DNA of 16,163 nucleotides from Clostridiales bacterium (GTDB taxonomy: Bacteria > Bacillota > Clostridia > Christensenellales > Christensenellaceae). Under the pieces are notes generated by a model. The model had not been told where the DNA came from and made no database searches. It was given only the letters and a program-made list of their open reading frames with translations. The stretch lies in contig QAKS01000006.1 in assembly GCA_003343685.1 (NCBI GenBank), positions 1-16,163 of the forward strand, given 5' to 3'. Positions 8,345 through 14,646 of the stretch are shown here, in pieces (positions within the stretch are counted from its first letter, which is position 1; the number at the start of each line of letters is the position of its first letter). A program made the translations under genes and the position numbers.

Positions 8345-9571
8345 TTACTCCTCGCCCGCTCCGTCGCTGTCGGCCGCTGCGCTCTCGCTCTCCAGCGCGA
8401 CATTGTCCATAATCGGTACCGTATCCATCGGCACATCGAGAGACATGCCAAGCGACTCGTCTTCATAATCTATTTTCGGCAGATCAAACAGTCCGGGCGA
8501 CGGCTCTTTCCCTTCGCCTTCGTCTCCAAACACATTTCCAACCACCTGCGACTGGCTCTTTATATCGATTTTATAGCCGGTGAGCTTCGATGCCAGACGG
8601 GCGTTTTGCCCTTCCTTTCCAATTGCCAGCGACAGCTGATAATCCGGAACAATAATGCGTGCCTCCCTTTTCTCCTCGTCCACCTGGGTCATGATAACCT
8701 TTGCCGGACGAAGGGCATTTGCTATATACTCCGAAGGATCCTTGCTCCACGGTATTACGTCAATTCTCTCGCCGTTCAGCTCGTAGACCACCCGCTCAAT
8801 ACGGCTTCCCTTGGGGCCGATACATGCTCCGATGGGATCCACGTTGTCGTCATCGGAATAGACAGCAATCTTGCTGCGCTGGCCGGCCTCTCTCGCTATG
8901 CCCACAATCTGAACAATATTCTGGCTGATTTCCGGCACTTCCAGCTCAAAGAGCCTCTTAATCAGGCCCGGATGCGAGCGGGACACAACAATCTGCGGTC
9001 CTTTTGCCGACTTTCTGATTTCAATCACATAAACCTTCAGCCTCTTGTTGATCTCGTATTTTTCCCCGCGTATCGTCTCGCTGAACGGCAGGATACCCTC
9101 TGCGCGTCCCAGTTCAAGGCTGTAACAGCCTTTTTCCTGGCGCAGAATCGTTCCCGTCATGATTTCATCTTCTTTATCTGCATACTGTTCGTAAATTACG
9201 CCGCGCTCCGCCTCTCTGATGCGCTGCACGACTACCTGCTTCGCTGTCTGCGCCGCAATTCTTCCAAAGGACGACGGCGTTACTTCAATCTCCAGCGTGT
9301 CGCCCAGCTCATAAGCGGGATTCACTTCTTTCGCCTCCTCCAGCGACACTTCAAAGGAATCATCAAACACATCGTCTACCACCGTTTTTTCGGCAAAAAC
9401 GTGAACCTCTCCTGTCGTATCGTCTATCGTCACACGCGCATTCTGTGTAATACCGAAATGGCGCTTATACGCTGATATCAGTGCGTTCTCTATGGCGTCG
9501 AGCAGCACTTCTTTTTTAATCCCTCTCTCATTTTCCAGTTCTTCAAGAGCGCTTATGAAATCTTCGTTCAT
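8345..9571 (-). CDS. nusA: Transcription termination/antitermination factor NusA
   Basis: Binds RNA polymerase and nascent RNA, controls pausing, stimulates weak intrinsic terminators and takes part in antitermination of rRNA operons. The 408 residues contain the polymerase-binding N-terminal domain (1-130), an S1 domain (about 135-200) and two KH domains with GxxG loops at 251-255 (IGPKG) and 317-321 (IGKEG). The last 60 residues are a Glu/Asp-rich tail in place of the E. coli acidic repeats; Firmicutes NusA usually ends soon after KH2, so this tail is somewhat long. The ATG has a strong GGAGGAAGGA site placed in the 12-base gap after rimP. Expression is probably autoregulated through the hairpin upstream of rimP. 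Confidence 0.98.
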   Translation of the reverse strand: MNEDFISALEELENERGIKKEVLLDAIENALISAYKRHFGITQNARVTIDDTTGEVHVFAEKTVVDDVFDDSFEVSLEEAKEVNPAYELGDTLEIEVTPSSFGRIAAQTAKQVVVQRIREAERGVIYEQYADKEDEIMTGTILRQEKGCYSLELGRAEGILPFSETIRGEKYEINKRLKVYVIEIRKSAKGPQIVVSRSHPGLIKRLFELEVPEISQNIVQIVGIAREAGQRSKIAVYSDDDNVDPIGACIGPKGSRIERVVYELNGERIDVIPWSKDPSEYIANALRPAKVIMTQVDEEKREARIIVPDYQLSLAIGKEGQNARLASKLTGYKIDIKSQSQVVGNVFGDEGEGKEPSPGLFDLPKIDYEDESLGMSLDVPMDTVPIMDNVALESESAAADSDGAGEE

Positions 9572-9583
9572 GTCCTTCCTCCG

Positions 9584-10048
9584 TTAAAAATCTATATGGG
9601 CCCTGATGACCGCTATCAATTGGCGTTCCAAAATTTTTGTTTCGCCGGAAATACTTACCGTAACCGAATTTTCGTCAAACGCTTCCAGCACGCCTGTAAG
9701 CTCTTTTTGTCCGTCGAGCTTTTTATAAAGCCTGACGTCTACTTTGCCGCCGATGTTGTTCAGAAAATCCTTTTCCCTTGAAAACGGCCTGTCTATGCCG
9801 GGCGAGGAAACGCACAGCATGTATTGTCCGTCAATGGGATCCGCCTCGTCCATCGGACCGTCTATCGCCCGGCTGACTGTCTCAGTGTCGTCAAGAGTAA
9901 CACCGCCCTCCTTGTCAATATATATAATCAGCTCCGCCGGCGCATCGCCGATTTTGTTGTATTCAATATCGACCAGTTCGTAGCCCATTCCGTCTATGAC
10001 AGGGCCTACGGTCTCCCGAACCTTCGACTCAATTTTACCTGCCAACAC
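9584..10048 (-). CDS. rimP: Ribosome maturation factor RimP
   Basis: RimP binds early 30S intermediates and helps assembly of the central pseudoknot and S12 region. The 154 residues show the family signatures: GYELVDIEY (22-30), YIDKEGGVTLDD (43-54) with the VSRAID helix after it, and VSSPGIDRPF (80-89), followed by the small C-terminal SH3-like domain ending HIDF. The start is GTG at 10048 with AAGGGAGA just upstream; the spacing is short (about 4-5 bases) but no better in-frame start exists. It is the first gene of the operon, about 80 nt after the predicted transcription start, and is preceded by the attenuator-like hairpin. Confidence 0.96.
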   Translation of the reverse strand: MLAGKIESKVRETVGPVIDGMGYELVDIEYNKIGDAPAELIIYIDKEGGVTLDDTETVSRAIDGPMDEADPIDGQYMLCVSSPGIDRPFSREKDFLNNIGGKVDVRLYKKLDGQKELTGVLEAFDENSVTVSISGETKILERQLIAVIRAHIDF

Positions 10049-10082
10049 TCTCTCCCTTCAAAAACTCGTCTTTCAAAATCAA

Positions 10083-10104
10083 AGAGTGGGTTCTCGCCCA
10101 CTCT
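10083..10104 (-). promoter_or_regulatory. Leader hairpin before rimP, probable NusA-responsive attenuator
   Basis: On the minus strand, AGAGUGGG and CCCACUCU form a perfect 8-bp stem around a 6-nt loop, about 23 nt after the predicted transcription start. The sequence behind it is UUGAUUUU, an interrupted U tract, so it would be a weak intrinsic terminator, the type that needs NusA. In B. subtilis, NusA is reported to limit its own operon by NusA-stimulated termination in the 5' leader. Position and form fit that model here; function is inferred. Confidence 0.7.
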
Positions 10105-10133
10105 CCACACAAGAGCTATTCTGCCACAACTCA

Positions 10134-10162
10134 ATTTTATCACACGATTTTTCTTTTTACAA
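10134..10162 (-). promoter_or_regulatory. Promoter of the rimP-nusA-infB operon
   Basis: Minus-strand -35 TTGTAA (10162-10157), exactly 17 bp, -10 TAAAAT (10139-10134), with TGA directly before the -10 (extended -10, TGn). The predicted start is near 10127, giving a leader of about 80 nt. It lies wholly in the gap after the RNase G gene. Confidence 0.75.
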
Positions 10163-10191
10163 CCCCTTTTGTGCACAATTCCATACTTTTT

Positions 10192-11718
10192 TCAACAGAA
10201 AATCTGCGCTTCCTTCAATCCGTTCTCCGCTTTCTTCGCCGCAGCAATTGAAGTAACTTTAATATGATGCATATGGGCGTCCTTCTTAATGGTAAGATAA
10301 AACTTTCTATCCTCATAATTTCTCAGGATTGCCTCATTGGCGTTGTTTTTCTCGGTAATATACTTTCCGACCGCCGGAGCAACCTCTACCAGAAAACTCT
10401 TTTTCTCCGAATGCATGACCACCCTGTTTACCTCTCGTCTGACGCGCATTGCCATCGCCTGAGGAGAATATACCTTTCCGCTGCCTCCGCAATTATCACA
10501 GGAGGTGAGCAGAAGCGCCGACAGACGCTGCCGCACCTTTTTTCTGGTCATTTCCACAAGCCCGAGCTCCGTAATTCCCATGACATTCGTCTTCGTCTTG
10601 TCCCGCTTCAGCGCCTCGACCAGCGCCTCGACAACCTGCTCCTTGTCCTCATCCGACTCCATATCAATAAAATCAATCACAATAATACCGCCGATATCGC
10701 GCAGCCTCAGCTGCCTTGCAATTTCTTCGGCGGCCTCTATATTTGTATTGACAATCGTATCCTGCAGATTATCCTCTCCGATATATTTTCCCGTATTGAC
10801 GTCGATGACCGTGAGCGCCTCCGTCTCATCTATCACCAGATAAGAACCGCTTTTCAGCCAAACTTTGCGCTGCAGCGCTTTCTCTATCTTCTGCTCAATG
10901 TCAAACCGATCAAAAATATTGTCGTCATCCTCATAATACTCAATCGAACCCGCAAAATTCGGGACGGTAATTCCCGCTACAGCTACCACTTTTTCATAAT
11001 AATCCCGGTCGTTGATGATAAAACGGGATACATCGTCTCCCAGCCTGTCTCTTACAGTTCTGAACAGCAGCGTTTCTTCGGCGTGAATCAGCCTCGGCGC
11101 CGAAACAAAGTCTGCATGCCTGCTGATCTGCTGCCACATTCTCACCAGAAAACGAATTTCTTCTACAAACTCTTCCTCTGTGGCATCCTGCGCCGCCGTG
11201 CGCACGATAACACCCATTCCTTCCGGCTTAATGCGTTCAATCATCTCTTTTAAGCGGGCTCTTTCACTCTCCTCGCTGATTCGTCCGGATACGCCTACAT
11301 GGTCTACCGTCGGCATCAGCACAATCATGCGGCCCGGCAGCGTGATATGTGTCGTGACTTTTACACCCTTCGTTCCCCCCTGCTGCTTCAGCACCTGAAC
11401 GAGTATTTCCTGATTGGGTTTGAGCATATCTTTGATGCTGGCGTTTTGCAGCTCAATCTGTTCCTGCTGTCCGCCAAAACTCAAGTCAGACTTGTCCGCA
11501 AGAATATCACCCGCATAGAGAAAAGCGTTTCGTTCCAGCCCAACGTCAACAAAAGCCGCCTGCATCCCCGGCAGGATATTCGCCACTCTGCCTTTATAGA
11601 TATTTCCTACTAGCCTTTCGTTACCACGCAGCTCGACGTGTATTTCCGCCAGCTCGCCGTCCTCCATCATCGCCACACGAGTTTCGTGAGCATTTACATC
11701 GGCAATCAGTTCCCGCAT
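10192..11718 (-). CDS. rng: Ribonuclease E/G family endoribonuclease
   Basis: A single-strand endoribonuclease that prefers 5'-monophosphorylated RNA and takes part in rRNA maturation and mRNA decay. The 508 residues correspond to the catalytic half of RNase E, as in RNase G. An S1 domain occupies about 37-125. The 5' sensor and DNase I-like parts follow. The magnesium-binding aspartates are Asp306 (LTVIDVNTG) and Asp349 (IIVIDFIDME), spaced 43 residues as in E. coli RNase E, and the zinc-link cysteines are CDNC at 407-410. There is no long disordered degradosome scaffold. The ATG has GGAG seven bases upstream. In many Clostridia rng stands before rplU-rpmA; here the next gene is rimP. The gene has its own promoter and a structured leader, and no clear terminator separates it from the rimP promoter. 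Confidence 0.96.
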   Translation of the reverse strand: MRELIADVNAHETRVAMMEDGELAEIHVELRGNERLVGNIYKGRVANILPGMQAAFVDVGLERNAFLYAGDILADKSDLSFGGQQEQIELQNASIKDMLKPNQEILVQVLKQQGGTKGVKVTTHITLPGRMIVLMPTVDHVGVSGRISEESERARLKEMIERIKPEGMGVIVRTAAQDATEEEFVEEIRFLVRMWQQISRHADFVSAPRLIHAEETLLFRTVRDRLGDDVSRFIINDRDYYEKVVAVAGITVPNFAGSIEYYEDDDNIFDRFDIEQKIEKALQRKVWLKSGSYLVIDETEALTVIDVNTGKYIGEDNLQDTIVNTNIEAAEEIARQLRLRDIGGIIVIDFIDMESDEDKEQVVEALVEALKRDKTKTNVMGITELGLVEMTRKKVRQRLSALLLTSCDNCGGSGKVYSPQAMAMRVRREVNRVVMHSEKKSFLVEVAPAVGKYITEKNNANEAILRNYEDRKFYLTIKKDAHMHHIKVTSIAAAKKAENGLKEAQIFC

Positions 11719-11796
11719 ATCCCATCTCCAGATTTCAAAATATTATCAGCCTATCATGCCTTTCTTACGGCCGTCGGCTAAATTTTAACATTACAC

Positions 11797-11820
11797 TATG
11801 CGCAGCTTCCGCTTCGCATA
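11797..11820 (-). promoter_or_regulatory. Stem-loop in the RNase G leader
   Basis: The minus-strand RNA can form UAUGCG/CGCAUA (6 bp), an A-G mismatch, then AGC/GCU capped by GGAA, a GNRA tetraloop. It begins about 7 nt after the predicted transcription start and is not followed by a U tract, so it is not a terminator. It could protect the 5' end or serve RNase feedback, as leader hairpins do for E. coli rne; that is inference. Confidence 0.5.
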
Positions 11821-11833
11821 ACCATACTATTTT

Positions 11834-11862
11834 AGTATAACACCAAACCGACAGACGGTCAA
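11834..11862 (-). promoter_or_regulatory. Promoter of the RNase G gene
   Basis: Minus-strand -35 TTGACC (11862-11857), 17 bp, -10 TATACT (11839-11834), with TGT before it (extended -10). Both boxes match the sigma-A consensus at five of six positions. The predicted start near 11827 gives a leader of about 110 nt, long enough for regulation. It starts downstream of the dehydrogenase stop codon. Confidence 0.8.
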
Positions 11863-11889
11863 ATATCATCTACAGGATGTATCCGGAAC

Positions 11890-12870
11890 TCATCTGTATC
11901 GCCCTGCCTTCTGCGGCCGGTTGACCGGATGGATCGGCTTGCCCGCATGTACGATGTGTATCGCCTCCCGCATTACACCCTGCTGCAGGGCGAGAATCGC
12001 CTGTTCACTGTAGCCCCCCACATGGCTTGTAACCAGCACATTGTCCATTTTCAGCAAAGGGCTGTCCATCGCAATCGGCTCTTCCTCCAAAACATCCAGA
12101 GCTGCACCGGCAATTTCTTCCCTTTGCAGCGCCTGTTCCAAAGCCTGTTGATCCACAACACTGCCGCGGGCACAGTTGATAAGGAAAGCCGTATTTTTCA
12201 TTTTTTGAAAGGCTCCCGCGTCGATCATATGAAATGTTTCCTTCGTCGCAGGACAGTGCAGACTGATAAAATCGCTCTTGGAGACAACCTCCGAAAACGT
12301 TGCCTTCTCAACGCCGTATTGTGCCATGTCCTCTGCCGTGGTATGCGGCGCACATGCTATTATTTTCACACCGAATACGGAAAGCTTCCGCGCAACATCT
12401 CTGGCAATCCTTCCGAAGCCGACCAATCCCACCGTACTTCCCGCAAAACGGTACAGCGGCTTTGCGCAGTTGATATTCCATCCCCCGCCTTTGACGTCCG
12501 CAGCAACAACCGGAAGTTTTCGCATCATGGCAAACAGCAGGGCCAAAGTATGGTTCGCGGTATCGTCAATGCCGTAGTCCGGTACGTTGCAGACGTATAT
12601 TCCAAGCCGCTCTGCCGCAGCGCTGTCTATGGTATCTGTTCCGATTCCATAGCGGACTGCCGCCTTCAGATTCGGAAGTTTGCTTAACACGTGTGCCGTA
12701 ATGGGGGCATATTGGCTGATCAGTACCTCTGCACCGGCACACGCGTCGATCACATCCTGTTCAGTTTTGCACTGATATGCCAGAAGTTCAATGTCCCCCG
12801 CCTCCTCTGCCATGTCATATTGCGTTTGTATACTTTCATATTGGTAATCCGTAACAACGATTCTGTGCAT
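11890..12870 (-). CDS. D-isomer-specific 2-hydroxyacid dehydrogenase, CtBP-like
   Basis: A NAD(P)-dependent oxidoreductase that should interconvert a 2-oxoacid and its D-2-hydroxyacid; the substrate cannot be read from sequence. The 326 residues show the family layout. The nucleotide motif is G151-F-G153-R-I-A. The catalytic trio is Arg235 (CARGSVVD), Glu264 (DVLEEEP) and His283 (SHVGG). The NVPDYGIDDTANHTLALL segment (95-112) resembles CtBP-type members. After the second Rossmann strand, where NAD-dependent enzymes usually carry Asp or Glu, the sequence is IIACAPHTT, with Ala174 at that position; this may relax NADH preference or favour NADPH. The ATG has GGGGAG five bases upstream. The gene is flanked by its own promoter and the rng promoter, so it appears monocistronic. 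Phosphoglycerate, lactate or glyoxylate-type substrates remain possible. Confidence 0.93.
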   Translation of the reverse strand: MHRIVVTDYQYESIQTQYDMAEEAGDIELLAYQCKTEQDVIDACAGAEVLISQYAPITAHVLSKLPNLKAAVRYGIGTDTIDSAAAERLGIYVCNVPDYGIDDTANHTLALLFAMMRKLPVVAADVKGGGWNINCAKPLYRFAGSTVGLVGFGRIARDVARKLSVFGVKIIACAPHTTAEDMAQYGVEKATFSEVVSKSDFISLHCPATKETFHMIDAGAFQKMKNTAFLINCARGSVVDQQALEQALQREEIAGAALDVLEEEPIAMDSPLLKMDNVLVTSHVGGYSEQAILALQQGVMREAIHIVHAGKPIHPVNRPQKAGRYR

Positions 12871-12883
12871 ATAGTCTCCCCGC

Positions 12884-13003
12884 TTAAGTTTTTTCTTCTA
12901 TAGGGCATGTCTCTCCCACGACAGCCCTGCAAACCCCATCCTGATTCAGGCTGATTATACCACAGCGAAAATTCAATATCAACGCAGCGGAGCCGGTTGT
13001 CAC
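12884..13003 (-). CDS. Possible 39-codon small ORF after spoIVFB
   Basis: A GTG-initiated frame of 39 codons ending in TAA, with GGAGGT placed just ahead of the GTG and directly after the spoIVFB stop. The predicted peptide has three cysteines (RCG, VCR, TCP) and ends EEKT. It matches nothing I recognise. Against it, the frame runs through a strong promoter (12954-12982) and a leader hairpin (12902-12928), which explain the sequence better, and an open frame of this length is not rare by chance. Listed because the ribosome binding site is good and it would be coupled to spoIVFB. Confidence 0.2.
   Translation of the reverse strand: MTTGSAALILNFRCGIISLNQDGVCRAVVGETCPIEEKT
12902..12928 (-). promoter_or_regulatory. 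Stem-loop in the dehydrogenase leader
   Basis: In the minus-strand leader, AGGGC-UGUC pairs with GACA-(U bulge)-GCCCU, nine base pairs around an 8-nt purine-rich loop. It lies about 20-45 nt after the predicted start. An A-rich stretch, not a U tract, follows, so it is not an intrinsic terminator. It could be an mRNA-stabilising or protein-binding element. I could not match it to a known riboswitch. Confidence 0.4.
12954..12982 (-). promoter_or_regulatory. Promoter of the 2-hydroxyacid dehydrogenase gene
   Basis: Minus-strand -35 TTGATA (12982-12977), 17 bp, perfect -10 TATAAT (12959-12954), with TGG before it (extended -10). This is the best-matched promoter in the window and predicts a start near 12947 and a leader of about 76 nt. 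Confidence 0.85.
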
Positions 13004-13013
13004 TGCACCTCCG

Positions 13014-13883
13014 TTACCTGCCGTTTCGTTTTACATCTCCCATTTTGACCGTGCTGTTTTCCTCAACAGCACAGCGAATGACGTCTCTTTCGGTGACTGT
13101 TCTCATTTCGTTCGTATCCTCGTCAACTACATAGACGATGTTAAATTTTCTCGTATCCATAGATGTCAGCGTCTCTCCGACGGTGCGGTTTTTCCCCACA
13201 GCGTGGCTTTTCACATCGAGACATCCGCTTTCCGTAAGTCTGCGCCGCTTTTCCTCGTCGCTTCTCACAAAAGAAAACAACCCGTATTTGAGCTGTCTTA
13301 CTGCGGCGTAAATCAGGAATCCGCCCATTGTAAACATCGTCATGTTGAACCCTGATGATATCGCTTCAATCACGCCGAGCGCAAAAATTGCAACGCCCGC
13401 GAATATCCCCACAATGCCTCCCACACGGTTTGCCGTATCCTTCGGAATGATCATTCCCAGCACTGTGTATACGATTCTTCCTCCATCCAGCGGCAGTGCC
13501 GGGAGCAGATTCATCGCTCCCAGCATCAAGTTCGTATTTTTAAAGGCTTCCGAAAACGCGCCCATGTACTGTACCCTGCCCCAGGCATATATTCCCGCCG
13601 CTACCGCCATGCTAAGCACCGGCCCTGCCGCAGCAATCGCCACTTCCTTTCCTCCGGACAGTGCCCCCATGTTTTCAATTCTCGCCACGCAGCCGAAGGG
13701 AAGCAGCTCCACAGAATAAAAACGCACCCCCAGCGCAGAGGCCATAATTCCATGGGCACATTCATGTATGATAAGCGCCGCAAAAAAAGCCGCTACTTTT
13801 TCTATACCGTTCAGATAGCCCATCACAGCCATTACCGGTATGACGGCCAAGCTCATCCGAAAACGCCCTATTTTAAGCATCAC
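13014..13883 (-). CDS. spoIVFB: Stage IV sporulation protein FB, M50 intramembrane metalloprotease
   Basis: A site-2-protease family enzyme that, in spore formers, cuts pro-sigma-K in the membrane around the forespore to switch on late mother-cell genes. The 289 residues equal the B. subtilis length. Zinc ligands are His40 and His44 in HECAH, with Glu41 as catalytic base, and Asp133 in NLLPALPLDGG. Several hydrophobic segments lie between about 10 and 190. The last 75 residues resemble a CBS-type domain (FNIVYVVDED...VTERDVIRCAV), which binds ATP in the B. subtilis enzyme. The start is GTG at 13883 or ATG at 13880; both sit in the GTGATG that overlaps the spoIVFA stop, so translation is coupled. 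The neighbouring SpoIVFA is its usual holder and inhibitor. Confidence 0.93.
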   Translation of the reverse strand: MMLKIGRFRMSLAVIPVMAVMGYLNGIEKVAAFFAALIIHECAHGIMASALGVRFYSVELLPFGCVARIENMGALSGGKEVAIAAAGPVLSMAVAAGIYAWGRVQYMGAFSEAFKNTNLMLGAMNLLPALPLDGGRIVYTVLGMIIPKDTANRVGGIVGIFAGVAIFALGVIEAISSGFNMTMFTMGGFLIYAAVRQLKYGLFSFVRSDEEKRRRLTESGCLDVKSHAVGKNRTVGETLTSMDTRKFNIVYVVDEDTNEMRTVTERDVIRCAVEENSTVKMGDVKRNGR

Positions 13884-14485
13884 CCGCCGATTCCCAGTAT
13901 CTCACCGGCATCCAGAGAATCCATATATCCGATTCCTCCCATCGTTGTCAACGTCAACTCCTCCCCCGCCAGTTTCCCGACCTGATCGTCATTTTTCACC
14001 GCATCACCGACAGAAACCGTTGGCACGATCCCCTCATATGTGGTAGTAGTGCCGTTTTCGTTCGTGATCGTCACGCCGCTGCTGCTGACGCCGGAAACCG
14101 TTCCCGACAGTATGGCGCTTACTTTTGCATTGTCTTCGCCCGTCACTGTCACATTAATTCCATTCTGCTCAAACGTTTCAACAACCTCTCCCGCCATGGG
14201 CAGGCTGTAATCTTCAGAGGTCACAATTACGTCGTCACCGTTTACATATTTCAGCCTTCCGAGCGTCTCGTCCTCCGCATAATTCGCCGTTTCCGTTACA
14301 TTTTCCGCACCTGTCTCGCCGATTTTCACACCCCATAAAAGCAGCGCCAGCATAGCACACAGCATTACATTCCGCAAAAGCTTTCTCTGTGGCGGAGAAA
14401 GCCGATCCAGTATTCCACCCGTATGTTCTTCCTCTTCCCAGTGCGTATTGCTGTAGCTCTTAAATTTATTATTGTCGCTTTCCAT
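13880..14485 (-). CDS. spoIVFA: SpoIVFA-like membrane protein with degenerate LytM/M23 domain
   Basis: SpoIVFA anchors and restrains SpoIVFB in the outer forespore membrane until it is cut by SpoIVB and CtpB. This protein has 201 residues: a hydrophilic, acidic N-terminus (1-35), one membrane helix (about 37-55, MLCAMLALLLWG), a linker, and a C-terminal beta-rich LytM-like domain (about 95-178: LPMAGEVVETF, ILSGTVSGV, YEGIVPTVSVGD, VGKL). The zinc ligands of active M23 peptidases are absent; the usual Y-x-H-L is Y-E-G-I. It is therefore non-catalytic, as expected for the family. It is shorter than the B. subtilis protein (about 264 residues). Identification rests on this architecture plus the coupled spoIVFB. 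The ATG has GGAGGG five bases upstream. Confidence 0.82.
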   Translation of the reverse strand: MESDNNKFKSYSNTHWEEEEHTGGILDRLSPPQRKLLRNVMLCAMLALLLWGVKIGETGAENVTETANYAEDETLGRLKYVNGDDVIVTSEDYSLPMAGEVVETFEQNGINVTVTGEDNAKVSAILSGTVSGVSSSGVTITNENGTTTTYEGIVPTVSVGDAVKNDDQVGKLAGEELTLTTMGGIGYMDSLDAGEILGIGG

Positions 14486-14516
14486 TTGCGCCCTCCGAAA
14501 TATTATTCATAGTATC

Positions 14517-14544
14517 TATATTTGACGGCATTATGGGAATATGC
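14517..14544 (-). promoter_or_regulatory. Weak sigma-E-like promoter candidate for spoIVFA-spoIVFB
   Basis: The minus strand has GCATATT (14544-14538), a full match to a sigma-E -35 of the K-M-ATATT form, and 13 bp later CAAATATA (14524-14517), a poor match to the CATACAAT -10. It lies between the upstream terminator and the spoIVFA ribosome binding site, where a mother-cell promoter is needed. No good sigma-A promoter is visible in this gap. Confidence 0.25.
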
Positions 14545-14551
14545 GCAAAAC

Positions 14552-14580
14552 AAAAAAAACACATGCGGTCAGGCATGTGT
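14552..14580 (-). terminator. Intrinsic terminator after the S41-like gene
   Basis: On the minus strand ACACATGC and GCATGTGT form a perfect 8-bp stem with a 6-nt loop (14580-14559), followed by seven consecutive U residues, then G and UUUU. It lies about 67 nt after the S41 stop codon and separates this transcript from spoIVFA-spoIVFB. Confidence 0.92.
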
Positions 14581-14646
14581 CTTCAAACAGTATTATCGGC
14601 TTTTCTCAATTCTTTGTTGTGTTTCCGCTTTTTTCGTTCCGCAGGC

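Noticed and set aside
10169..10178. Perfect palindrome TTGTGCACAA just upstream of the rimP promoter -35, as an operator
   Set aside because: Only 10 bp, does not extend further, matches no operator I know, and a repressor of this housekeeping operon is not expected. Left unannotated.
11821..11826. Nine-codon leader peptide (ATG at 11825) in the RNase G leader
   Set aside because: It would begin at about +3 of the transcript with no ribosome binding site and has no codon run suggesting attenuation.
12902..12928. Hairpin before the dehydrogenase as a terminator of spoIVFB transcription
   Set aside because: The downstream tract on the minus strand is A-rich, not U-rich, and it lies after the dehydrogenase promoter.
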